Below, piece after piece: positions 17,406-26,419 of a stretch of DNA of 64,000 nucleotides. The position numbers and the translations under genes were made by a program. How positions within the stretch are numbered: position 1 is the stretch's first letter; every line of letters begins with the position of its first letter. A model generated the notes under the pieces. The model had not been told where the DNA came from and did no database searches. It worked only from the letters and a program-made list of their open reading frames with translations. This DNA is from Pedobacter kyungheensis (lineage in GTDB: Bacteria > Bacteroidota > Bacteroidia > Sphingobacteriales > Sphingobacteriaceae): assembly GCF_000812965.1 (NCBI RefSeq), contig NZ_JSYN01000003.1, forward strand, positions 148,149 through 212,148, read 5' to 3'.

Positions 17406-17810
17406 GCTTTCCAAAATTGATGCTCAAAATTGGCCAAGTAAAATCAGGGGTTATCCAATATTGGAAAGATTGGCCTAAAAGCCAAAAGCTTCGGCCCTGT
17501 ACAATAAAGCGACCTAAACGAGTAAAAGAATTAAAAATGATTTTATGATAAGATCGAAAATTGTACATTTGGAAGCAACGAAGTATGCTAAAAATGTTCT
17601 CAATTATTCACCATAACGCTCCTTTCAAACCCCACTATACATGTTTTAGAGTATATACGAAAGTGCCTCCTGCGGTCATTCCCCTAATGCGCCAACATAA
17701 CCTGAAATAACAGCGAAGGAAAATAAAATTCACTGAAGTGAATCCTGAAGTATAAAGTACCCTCATAGATCCTGATAAAATACGGGCAGATTTACAGTTG
17801 ATAAAACCCC
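17406..17810. other. Intergenic stretch, nothing recognised
   Basis: An AT-rich 400-base gap between divergent genes (17405 minus, 17811 plus). I see no tRNA, terminator or credible small gene in it. It must hold the promoters of both flanking genes, but no convincing TAnnTTTG element stands out. Confidence 0.5.
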
Positions 17811-20600
17811 ATGACTAATAAAACGCAACTCAGAACCCACCAGTTAGAAATTCTTGAAACATTAAACTCACGCGTTAACCTCAAGCAAAAACAAACTATT
17901 ATTTCCATGGTCCCTGGTAGTGGTAAAACACTATTGATTGGTGTTTTCCTGAAAGATTATCTTGAATCGCAGAAACAAAAGGCGAGAGTTTTGATTATTT
18001 GTGACTCTCTACTGGTTAGGGCGCAAACTATTTTGATTTTAAGTGAGGAACTTTCAGAAAAAGTAGGCACGTTATCAGATATCAGAAGCAGTAGGGTAAT
18101 TGCCGCACATGCTGCAGAATTACGGGATCGCCTGGAAACCTCTAACCGAAAAAACGCTTTTGATTTGGTAATTTTCCTGGATACCAAATATTCGGCTTAT
18201 CAAAAATTCAATGAAAACAATGGTCAAAAGGCCTGGTTTGAAATTATATTTACCGGCCCGGCAGAGCAAAATGGCATTTTTGGAGAACTGAATTACCGTT
18301 ATACTTTTAAGGACGCGATCGGAGATGGCATATACTGCCCATACACGCTGATTAGCGTGAATCTTGAAATGAATGACGAAGAACAGCTTGCCCACGAATT
18401 ATTTTTGAGGCTTGCACAGCACGAACCAAAGAAAACAAGCAGTCCATCTATCTTAGAATCTGAAGGTTATCTCAAGATACTGTGCAATGACATCGTAACC
18501 AGGAGTAGAGCTGAAAAAACTTTAATCCTAGCACCCAATATCCAGACAGCAGAACGTATTAGTGAACTTTTAAATAACATTCATAGCAGTGAAACCTTTG
18601 CCACCAGTATCCATACAGGTAAAAAGCGGGAAAGTATTAATGGTATTATCGATGATTTTGACAATCCAACTTCTGCTTTGCGGATTTTGATTGTGGTCGG
18701 CTTGATACCTTTAATTAGCAGGATACGAACTACCAGAAACCTCATCCCGCTGAGAAAAAGCGCCAGCACTTTGCTTTCTGTACTGGGCTACTCGCTCAGA
18801 CGTTTTCAAGGTAAGGAATCAGTAACGGTTTTTGATTATATTGGGGTAAGAAAACTATTAAATGACCCAGAACTCGATGGCCTTCCAATAGAGGATGATA
18901 TTGAAGTGATCGATGCTAAAAAGCTTCTCGCCGAGGCCCATTACATCAGTTTCAGGGATAAAAAGAATATTGACCCAGTCCTGGCCGTTGACGAACTCGC
19001 TGAGGAACTTAGCGATATTATTAAAGTTATTCCTGGCGAACAGGGGGCAATGATCGGTATTTTTGGTAACTGGGGCCGCGGAAAAACCTTTTTAATGGAC
19101 ATTGTTTGGAAAAAACTGGTAGAAGACCAGAGCTTCCATAGGATAGACTTTCATGCCTGGCGGTACCAGGATACACCTGCCACCTGGGCCTATTTATATG
19201 AGCTCCTTGCTGAGGCTTATTTTGACCATGGAGAAAAAAAATGGTATAAACCTAAATGGATAACCAGTTATTTCAACAGGTTAAAACTCAACCTCATTCG
19301 GGAAAAATTCCTTACCGTTGTTAAATTAGTAGGGACAATAGCCTTTGGAGTGATTCTTATCCCAGCAGTGAAACTTTATCTAAAAAGTGATAACGACTTA
19401 TTGAATTTCTTCAGGTGGCCAGCCAGTTTCTCGGTTTTTGCCTATACCGCTTGGAAATCGCTGGAAAAAGATTACAGTGCGAAAGCTAAAGATGTATTTT
19501 CAAAGTATTTCTTAAAACACTCTTTCAAAGACCATTTGGGGCTACAAGCGGAAATACAACAAGAGACCCAGAAGCTTGTTAAATGCTGGATCCCGAAAAA
19601 AGACCTCGGTAAGAAAAGGCTCATACTATTCGTAGATGACATCGACCGTTGCAATGAGCTAAAAGTAATCCAAATCATTGATTCCCTGAGGGTACTTTTA
19701 GAAGATCATGAAATTGCAGAAAGGGTTGTCATCTTAGCCGCGATAGATGAGCGTTTCTTAAAACTAGCAATAAAAACGAAGTACACACAGCTACTGTCTG
19801 TCGAGAAAAAAGATGCGGAACAAAGTGCAACCGACCTCAACCGGGTAACGGATGAATACATGGATAAACTCTTCATCTCCGGAATTAGGCTTGGTAACCT
19901 TTCCCGTTTAGACAGGGACGATTTCATGCTGTCATTGACCAAACCAGACAGATCTTCTGATGCTGTGCTTAAATCACTTGAAGAGATCATCTCCGATGAA
20001 CAGCGTACAATCGATTCCCGGATGACCCCATTTCTGCAAGATATACTGCTCCAGGATGATATCGAAAGAAGTTATGACCAGCAGCAATATGATGAAGGCT
20101 TAATGGAGGGGACTATTGACGAAGAGTATTACCCTGAATATCTCGAACCCTCTGAGCCGATATCCATTGACCAGCCTATCCGTACCAAAGAAAAGCTATC
20201 TGAAGATGAAGTTGCAATACTCAGATATGCAACAATTTGGTTTGAAGACGCAACGCCCCGCCAGATACGAATATTTTACTATCGATATCTAATGGCTAAA
20301 AATCTTCTAGATCGCCGATACCGCGCACTAGCCAGAAACAACACCTGGAAGAATCCCCGGCACTCTGCAATTCTTGCCAGGTTGATCATCCACTATACCA
20401 ATCAAAATTCCAATGTAAATAAAAACAGGGAGCCGGAAGGAAAACAAAGTAAACAACAGGTATCACTTCAGGAACGCCTGAAAGCGGCCATGAAATCCAA
20501 TACTGAGAAGATGTCTGTGGATCCGCTCCATAAAGTTTTGATGCCCACTCAAGACTATCTGCTAATGCTAAAAGTCCTTGATACAGTGATAGCATATTAA
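17811..20600 (+). CDS. Helicase-like/KAP P-loop NTPase fusion, probable defence protein
   Basis: A 929-aa two-ATPase protein. Residues 1-350 follow a superfamily-2 helicase plan: Walker A MVPGSGKT (33-40), a motif II position reading IFLDTKYS instead of DExx (121-128), motif III-like FTGPA (147-151), the RYTFKDAIGDGIYCPY block known from restriction-type helicases, and a degenerate motif VI (LGYSLRR). Residues 380-929 are a KAP NTPase: Walker A FGNWGRGKT (418-426), FHAWRYQ (447-453), two membrane segments (about 503-523 and 533-549) inserted after it, and Walker B LILFVDDIDRC (604-614). KAP proteins are membrane-tied NTPases, several of which act in phage defence or toxin exclusion. The loss of the motif II Glu suggests that the helicase half is a sensor rather than a motor. 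It converges on mcrBC. Confidence 0.85.
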   Translation: MTNKTQLRTHQLEILETLNSRVNLKQKQTIISMVPGSGKTLLIGVFLKDYLESQKQKARVLIICDSLLVRAQTILILSEELSEKVGTLSDIRSSRVIAAHAAELRDRLETSNRKNAFDLVIFLDTKYSAYQKFNENNGQKAWFEIIFTGPAEQNGIFGELNYRYTFKDAIGDGIYCPYTLISVNLEMNDEEQLAHELFLRLAQHEPKKTSSPSILESEGYLKILCNDIVTRSRAEKTLILAPNIQTAERISELLNNIHSSETFATSIHTGKKRESINGIIDDFDNPTSALRILIVVGLIPLISRIRTTRNLIPLRKSASTLLSVLGYSLRRFQGKESVTVFDYIGVRKLLNDPELDGLPIEDDIEVIDAKKLLAEAHYISFRDKKNIDPVLAVDELAEELSDIIKVIPGEQGAMIGIFGNWGRGKTFLMDIVWKKLVEDQSFHRIDFHAWRYQDTPATWAYLYELLAEAYFDHGEKKWYKPKWITSYFNRLKLNLIREKFLTVVKLVGTIAFGVILIPAVKLYLKSDNDLLNFFRWPASFSVFAYTAWKSLEKDYSAKAKDVFSKYFLKHSFKDHLGLQAEIQQETQKLVKCWIPKKDLGKKRLILFVDDIDRCNELKVIQIIDSLRVLLEDHEIAERVVILAAIDERFLKLAIKTKYTQLLSVEKKDAEQSATDLNRVTDEYMDKLFISGIRLGNLSRLDRDDFMLSLTKPDRSSDAVLKSLEEIISDEQRTIDSRMTPFLQDILLQDDIERSYDQQQYDEGLMEGTIDEEYYPEYLEPSEPISIDQPIRTKEKLSEDEVAILRYATIWFEDATPRQIRIFYYRYLMAKNLLDRRYRALARNNTWKNPRHSAILARLIIHYTNQNSNVNKNREPEGKQSKQQVSLQERLKAAMKSNTEKMSVDPLHKVLMPTQDYLLMLKVLDTVIAY

Positions 20601-20927
20601 AGAAATATTGATGTCAATAAAACACACTGGTGGTATAATTTTCCACCCGGTAAAGCTCGGATTCTGCCAAAACAAAAGGAGGAAAGGTATAAAAAGTTCC
20701 CGGCGTAAAATCCCCCGGGATGTTTATGCCGGAAATCCTTTGCGTGCCACAACTAAGCCCTAATTTTGATTAAGAGTTAAATAAAAACCTAAATAGAAAG
20801 TAAAATAAAAATGCCTTTTTAAAGATTACTAAAGTTTTTCATTCTTCTACGGTGGAGATTTGGAGATTCCTCGCAGGATAATCCCAGCCAGTAATCTATA
20901 GCTTGCAGTAAATGCTTCCACCAGGTG
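20601..20927. other. Gap between convergent genes
   Basis: No gene supported. Near 20697-20722 a short GC-rich inverted repeat (CCCGG ... CCGGG) occurs that could serve as a weak terminator for either convergent gene; it lacks a clear T run. The last 100 bases before mcrC are A/T-rich. Confidence 0.4.
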
Positions 20928-22178
20928 CTATACTTTGCAGTAAGTACCAATTGTCTTGGCGATATCCTTTTGCCATAGCGCGAGCTGCTGAGAGGGGTAC
21001 ATTGAAATATCAAATTTCAACCTGAGCACCGAACACCTATAGTATCCATGTCCGGACTCCTCATGATGGAAATGACCATCCACAAAACCCTCGTCAGCTC
21101 CGGGATAGCAAAGGATTGTGTGGTCAGAGCTGAAATATTTTGTGTAGGCATACATCTGTTGCAGATCGGCATATCCCGGTTTATTGCCATAAGGCAGCTT
21201 CCATTTCGTATCCAGGACAAAGGTTTTTTCCCCACTTTTTATTACCACATCAGGCCTGAGGTTAACTGGCCTTTTCCCAAAAAGCCTCCAATAAGGTTTA
21301 TTGGCCTGTGGTTCAATTGTTGCATCGACCAGATATTTTTTAAGGCTCAGGTACACAAACTTTTCCCATAGCTGGTTCATGTCAAACATCAATGCCATGA
21401 CCCGGCTTTTCCCTGCGTTGATATCGGGATGGTAATTGAGCAATAAAAGCCGCGACATCATCAGCGCTTTGCGGTAATGCTCATTTTTCCTGGAATAAAC
21501 AATCTTTTCGAACGTATCTTCAGACACGTAGATATCATTCATATCGGGGAAATCGAGCATTATTGCTTCTACATTTGTATGGACATGGCCAGTATGGTTA
21601 AAGGTTTTGATCAGCTTTAGCGTCTTGTACAACAGCTGGTTAAGGAGGTTATCGCGGTCATATAAAGTATATTTCACAAAAAAACGTTCCTGGTGAACAA
21701 TATTTTTGGTCAGGTGCTTTTGGAAAAGTAATTTACCTTTAAGTGAGGTTGTATTCCCTTCTTGCTTCCTGTACTTTTTCAATAGCCCTTGATGAAGGAT
21801 CACTTGTACCTCTTTAATAAATTCCGCAATATACAAATCAAGTATATTGTTCTTTTTAAGCTTTAAGTTCGCATCATTGGTAGAGATGACGTCCAATACG
21901 CCCACTTTGCGCAGCATATCAACAAGAACCTTTCTCCACTGCTGCTTACTACCCCGGTCAATTTTGGGCAACACTTCAATATTTAAGTGGCCCAAAGCAA
22001 TTACCCCTACATAACCACAAAATTTCACCCCTTTGTGGATGAGGGAATAGTAAGGAACCCCTTCCTCCCCTGCATGAAGTTGTAGGCATTCCAATTCTTT
22101 TACGGACAACCTGCCGTCCTCGGGTTGGCCGAGACGGAGACTATCGTGCTCAAATACTGTAATAGTACGTTTAAGCAT
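20928..22178 (-). CDS. mcrC: McrC-like subunit of type IV (modified-DNA) restriction system
   Basis: Endonuclease partner of the McrB GTPase. I start it at the ATG at 22178 (MLKRTITVFEHD), overlapping the mcrB stop by eight bases, rather than thirteen codons upstream; the result is 416 aa. The N-terminal part (about 1-120) is the McrC finger/stalk region (VKFCGYVGVIALGHLNIEVL, PKID). The C-terminal PD-(D/E)xK nuclease is visible as LRPDVVI and VLDTKWK at about residues 307-320, with the downstream QQMYAYTKYF helix. All catalytic positions appear intact. With McrB it should cleave DNA carrying modified cytosines. Confidence 0.92.
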   Translation of the reverse strand: MLKRTITVFEHDSLRLGQPEDGRLSVKELECLQLHAGEEGVPYYSLIHKGVKFCGYVGVIALGHLNIEVLPKIDRGSKQQWRKVLVDMLRKVGVLDVISTNDANLKLKKNNILDLYIAEFIKEVQVILHQGLLKKYRKQEGNTTSLKGKLLFQKHLTKNIVHQERFFVKYTLYDRDNLLNQLLYKTLKLIKTFNHTGHVHTNVEAIMLDFPDMNDIYVSEDTFEKIVYSRKNEHYRKALMMSRLLLLNYHPDINAGKSRVMALMFDMNQLWEKFVYLSLKKYLVDATIEPQANKPYWRLFGKRPVNLRPDVVIKSGEKTFVLDTKWKLPYGNKPGYADLQQMYAYTKYFSSDHTILCYPGADEGFVDGHFHHEESGHGYYRCSVLRLKFDISMYPSQQLALWQKDIAKTIGTYCKV

Positions 22179-25092
22179 AACTGGAAAGCTTTTTCCCCAA
22201 TAACAGGTCAAGCGCACCCTCGAAGTTTATGATGTGCTTTTTGCCGTCCAAGTCAATTTCAAAAGTTTCCTTTACCCTGTAATCCAAAATTTCATATACA
22301 GCTTTTCCGTCCAGTTCATCCGGATCAAAATCAAATTGGGCAAAAACTTCCCCGCCCCCTAGTTTTTTTTCACGGATAAAACCGGCTCCAAGCACAGGTC
22401 CTATTTTCGAAAGATCCCCATAGAAGTATTCCTGTAATAACGGAATTACCTTATTATATATAACATGCCTAAGATCTTCCATAGAATAAATGGACATAAA
22501 ATAAGAATGTCCGATCACATGGTCAGCTGACAGTAGCTTCTCCAGCCTCGCATTAATGCTCATCAAAAAAACTTTCAGGTTGAACCCGTTGAAATTTTCG
22601 CCAAAAATGCGCTCATCCGCGCCAGCGTATTTCATCTTATTCCAGATCTCTTCCTTTTTATCCTCATTCATTTCTTCCAGTTCACTGGCGCCCAGGAAAT
22701 GGTAAAGCGGAGTTTCCTTTTCCAAAAATTTGGGATCGTTCCAGGGCTTATCTTCGTAAGCCCACCAAAGCTGCCAGATCAGGCGCCTTGAGTCCAGAAG
22801 TTCTGCTCGAGAAGGCATTTCCTCGAAGCTGAACCTTCTTCGTAAAGCGGTGTCAAGTGCTTCCACACTCCTGTCCGCGGTATTCATCGTTCCGATAATG
22901 TAGAGGTTACGCGGTACACTGAAAGCATGCGCAGAATATGGAAGGATAATGCGCAATTCCTCATCAGCATCTTTTCGTTTGGAATCCTCGATTAGGGTGA
23001 TGAGTTCTCCAAAAATCTGCGAGATGTTCCCCCTATTGATTTCATCTATAATGAGTACAAAATTCTTCTTTGTATTATCTTCATCGGTTACCTGGAATGG
23101 GTAATGTGCTTGAATATGCTCGCTTATAGCAATCGTGTAAGACTTCCAGTCGTCAACTATGCCGTTGGTCATATAGTTCATGACCATACTTCTGGTCACC
23201 ACCATTTCAGTCGCATTCTCTGTTTGTGGAATTGCGACGACATTGTGATTTGAATTGATCCGGATATTGAAAGGTTTTTTGAGTTTGGGAGTGTAAAGGA
23301 CCAGTACATTTTCGTTCTCCACCACCTCATTGACAAACTTATCGTAGGAATCGTCAAAACCCGAAACCGATTTTGTTTTTGACGCCTGTAGACAGATTTT
23401 TTTGAACAGCCCGTCAGTTACCTGGTAATTTACAGCGCCTTCAGTTCCTTTGGGTGAAACTGGCTTGATGCCTTCAATAAAATCCTCGTAAGACATGCTC
23501 TGATGAAATGTACAAAAGGCAATCTGACCCTTACCATTATCAAAATCACTGATCAACAGATCCCGGAACTGCCGGGTAAGCGCATGCCTATCATTACGAT
23601 TAGCAGCATAAAATACCGGATCAATAATTTTTAGCGCCCTATCAATTGTATGATAGGTTTTTCCTGTCCCGGGGGGACCATATAGGATTTGGTTGAGTTC
23701 CATCTTTTCAAAATTGTTTTTTTCAGACACTTTTTCAGGATCCAAAGGCATTACATATCTTACCCTATCAGCAATACTGTTTTCAAGAAAAAGCAGCTGC
23801 TCTGTTATTTGGTCGACGACATCTTCGTCAAAGGGATTTAAACCTGTTTTTGTTCCGATACTATGCCCATCCTGCCATGGAATCCATTCCAATCCTTCAG
23901 GCAGTTCATTTCCGATCAATGTTTTAAATTTCTGAGCCTGTTTACCCTCAAAATGGATATCCACAAAAAAACAGTTTTTATAAGCATTACGGGTCCGGAT
24001 GGAAACTTCAAAATGGGCATCCCGATTTCCGATCAGCCCGGCGGCATCACGGATCCAGACATAACTGTCTTTTCTTCCACTGAATCCATTGTCCTTTAAA
24101 TGCGCATAGTCAATCGAGAAGTCTTTCAGAATAGATTCTTCTTCCTGCATGGCCGACTGGAGGTCACCGATCACACTTTTAAATGTGACCTCATTTTTAT
24201 CAAGCATTTTGTATAAGATATCCTGTGCTAAAAGTTTATGGTGCTGATCCTGAAATAACCCCGGTGGAAGCTTTTCGGATACGATTTCCAGCAGTTCGCT
24301 ATCCGGCTTGATATACCGTTCAACCAAATCCTCAACAAGTTTCAGGTAATGGATATATTTCTCATTTTTCTTTTTAGTTTTCTCTCCAAGCTTGATGCAA
24401 TATTTAACATAGAAAGAGCTCTTGTAAAAAGTATATTTTTCCGGGTATTTAACCGTGAGAAAGGTCGCAATCGCGCGCTCATCCTGATGATGGAACAATG
24501 TCTGCCCCATTGCCCGGTAGGCCTCATCGATCATGGCCTGGAACAGGTTAATCCGCTCACCAAGGAGAAGATTTTCATTAAAAAGAACTTCAAGTGCTTC
24601 CCTGTAAGCCTGCGGATTCTCAGCTAGAATATGGTTCCTGACGCCCCTAGTAGTGTGAAAGATCAGGTTATCGTAAGTAATTGTCCTGATTTTCTCGGCA
24701 AAATCCAGGCCGCTGAGATCAGGCTTTCCACCAATGTCCTTTAACATCCGCCATTTATAAAGCTCATCATTCAGCCCTTTTTCAACCAGATCCTCTTTAT
24801 ACCCCTCAATCATTTGCTGGACCGGATCATTAGTACGCTTTTCAATCATAAATTCCGCCCCAAGCAATAAAAGAAAACGCTGGGCCATACTGGTTGTAAA
24901 CTGATCATGAGCCAATAATTCCCCGTTTGCAAATTCATTTGCTATCACAATCACGTGTTTGGGCGGGTATTTTTTATTTTCATAGGAAAGGTCATATATC
25001 GATGACTTCCCAAGCGGGTATCTCAGTCCATTTTCACGGATATCGGCAATGGCCTGTAGAACATGTTCTTTGGTAATATTCTTAGGGATCAA
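22171..25092 (-). CDS. mcrB: McrB-like AAA+ GTPase of type IV restriction system
   Basis: A 973-aa motor subunit that recognises modified DNA and drives the McrC nuclease. The N-terminal 80 residues (ITKEHVLQAIADIRENG, PPKHVIVIANEFANG) resemble the head domain of ScoMcrA-type restriction proteins. A middle region carries the MrcB-like N-terminal domain (KFKTLIGNELPEGLEWIPWQ). The AAA+ GTPase has Walker A ILYGPPGTGKTYHT at about 467-480, Walker B VLIIDEINRGNISQI at about 680 and the McrB signature MNTADRS with LRRRF at about 737-755. The only start that includes the conserved N-terminus is TTG at 25092, because an in-frame stop lies five codons upstream. It is co-translated with mcrC. Confidence 0.92.
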   Translation of the reverse strand: MIPKNITKEHVLQAIADIRENGLRYPLGKSSIYDLSYENKKYPPKHVIVIANEFANGELLAHDQFTTSMAQRFLLLLGAEFMIEKRTNDPVQQMIEGYKEDLVEKGLNDELYKWRMLKDIGGKPDLSGLDFAEKIRTITYDNLIFHTTRGVRNHILAENPQAYREALEVLFNENLLLGERINLFQAMIDEAYRAMGQTLFHHQDERAIATFLTVKYPEKYTFYKSSFYVKYCIKLGEKTKKKNEKYIHYLKLVEDLVERYIKPDSELLEIVSEKLPPGLFQDQHHKLLAQDILYKMLDKNEVTFKSVIGDLQSAMQEEESILKDFSIDYAHLKDNGFSGRKDSYVWIRDAAGLIGNRDAHFEVSIRTRNAYKNCFFVDIHFEGKQAQKFKTLIGNELPEGLEWIPWQDGHSIGTKTGLNPFDEDVVDQITEQLLFLENSIADRVRYVMPLDPEKVSEKNNFEKMELNQILYGPPGTGKTYHTIDRALKIIDPVFYAANRNDRHALTRQFRDLLISDFDNGKGQIAFCTFHQSMSYEDFIEGIKPVSPKGTEGAVNYQVTDGLFKKICLQASKTKSVSGFDDSYDKFVNEVVENENVLVLYTPKLKKPFNIRINSNHNVVAIPQTENATEMVVTRSMVMNYMTNGIVDDWKSYTIAISEHIQAHYPFQVTDEDNTKKNFVLIIDEINRGNISQIFGELITLIEDSKRKDADEELRIILPYSAHAFSVPRNLYIIGTMNTADRSVEALDTALRRRFSFEEMPSRAELLDSRRLIWQLWWAYEDKPWNDPKFLEKETPLYHFLGASELEEMNEDKKEEIWNKMKYAGADERIFGENFNGFNLKVFLMSINARLEKLLSADHVIGHSYFMSIYSMEDLRHVIYNKVIPLLQEYFYGDLSKIGPVLGAGFIREKKLGGGEVFAQFDFDPDELDGKAVYEILDYRVKETFEIDLDGKKHIINFEGALDLLLGKKLSSYA

Positions 25093-25561
25093 TTGAGCGT
25101 TGTTTTAATGTGATCATTATCTTAAAGACCAGCGGTCTAAGACGGTCCAAAATAGCAAATAATTATCATCTGTGGATGATTTACAATATTCTGATGCGTA
25201 ATAAATGCTTTTTTACCCATATTTTCGGCGCGCCATTTTAACTCCAAAAGAAAAAATCACCATTGGCGCAATCCTGTGATCAAAGCTGCTTGCCTGACCA
25301 AAGATGTTACCGATCAGCGAAAATCGGTTTAAAACCAAAAAGGTAGTGGCTTTAATATTTGAAGTCAACAGAAATTAGGCCTGTCCGAAACAAATCGAAC
25401 AGTCCCATTTACCTTAAACTTCCAGAAAAGTGGTGCATCCGGCGGGTGTTAATTTACCGCAATGGTGTAAGATATCATTAAAACCCAGTCAGCCGCCCTA
25501 ATTTTTAAAAACAAACTTTGTGATATTTGCTTAAATACAACCCATAACCAAATTTCCCGTC
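25093..25561. other. Divergent control region between mcrB and the 25562 gene
   Basis: No gene supported in these 470 bases. A short palindrome, TTAAAGACC-agc-GGTCTAA at 25122-25140, lies about 30 bases upstream of the mcrB start and is a plausible operator. On the plus strand, GATATTTG at about 25520 resembles the Bacteroidota -7 box for the gene at 25562, with one mismatch to the consensus. Confidence 0.45.
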
Positions 25562-25948
25562 ATGAAAATAACCCTAGACGATTTAGCACAAAAATTCCAG
25601 CTATTATTCACCAAGGTAGAGCTGATCGAGCAAAAACTTAATTCACCAAGTTTAAGGAGAAAAGCTACTTTAGTTTCCGGCTTTCCAATCCAGGAACTTC
25701 TTTCCTTTAAAAATGAACTTGAGCAGGTTTACGATAAATTTGCTGTTTTAACCCCGCAGGCACTGTACCTCGATATCTTCGATACCCTAAAACAGATAGA
25801 AACCACTACCAATGAGATCAAGGAATCAACCGGATTTGTAAAAAACATCTTTGTAAAAGAAAAAGTAAAACCGGTAAAGGAAAAAGTCCCCAAACAGGAG
25901 ATTATAGATAGCTTTACAATTAAATACCTCAAATCAATGAAAAAATAA
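25562..25948 (+). CDS. Hypothetical coiled-coil protein paired with an HTH gene
   Basis: A 128-aa protein that I do not recognise. It is soluble and helical, with heptad-like N-terminal helices (FQLLFTKVELIEQKLNS) and a highly charged C-terminus (KEKVKPVKEKVPKQ, KYLKSMKK). It is followed after 95 bases by an HTH gene. The same pair is found again, decayed, at 29121-29730, so the two genes travel together. Both belong to the island by location and by their similarity to accessory genes of Bacteroidota mobile elements (inference). Confidence 0.7.
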   Translation: MKITLDDLAQKFQLLFTKVELIEQKLNSPSLRRKATLVSGFPIQELLSFKNELEQVYDKFAVLTPQALYLDIFDTLKQIETTTNEIKESTGFVKNIFVKEKVKPVKEKVPKQEIIDSFTIKYLKSMKK

Positions 25949-26043
25949 GGATAGATAAACCGCTACTTCTTTAACACCAACCTACCCAATGTTGGACAGC
26001 CGATAAAAAACTTTGCCCAACATTGTATCAAACTGAATCAATT

Positions 26044-26385
26044 ATGGAAACCTTTGGTTTTGAAAAACTTCCCGAAGTAGTAAGGCAGCTGTTTGAAAAA
26101 GTTGAACGCATTGAATCAATGCTAGAAAAACTTCATCCCAGCGAAGAAGACCAGGACGAACTCTTCAACATCCAGCAGGCAGCAGACTACCTGAAAGTAT
26201 CCGTACAATCAATTTATGCCAAGGTCAGCAGACTGGAAATACCGGTAAACAAGCCTGGCAAACGGTTATACTTCAGCAAACGCGAACTCCGCAGCTGGGT
26301 AGCCAATTCCAGGCGGAAAACCGCCACCGAAATGATCGGTGAACTCAAATTAACAGTGGAAAAAAGTAACTCCAGATTGTACTGA
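26044..26385 (+). CDS. HTH_17-type (excisionase-like) DNA-binding protein
   Basis: A 113-aa protein from the ATG at 26044. The N-terminal 35 residues form an amphipathic helix (RQLFEKVERIESMLEKL), followed by a MerR/excisionase-like winged HTH at about 45-95 (FNIQQAADYLKVSVQSIYAK, then KPGKRLYFSKRELRSWV). Such proteins control mobile-element gene expression or excision. An earlier in-frame start seven codons upstream exists but lacks support from the decayed copy at 29391, which begins at the ATG equivalent to 26044. Confidence 0.82.
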   Translation: METFGFEKLPEVVRQLFEKVERIESMLEKLHPSEEDQDELFNIQQAADYLKVSVQSIYAKVSRLEIPVNKPGKRLYFSKRELRSWVANSRRKTATEMIGELKLTVEKSNSRLY

Positions 26386-26419
26386 TAACCCTGGAACCAT
26401 CAATAATGATGATCAATGG

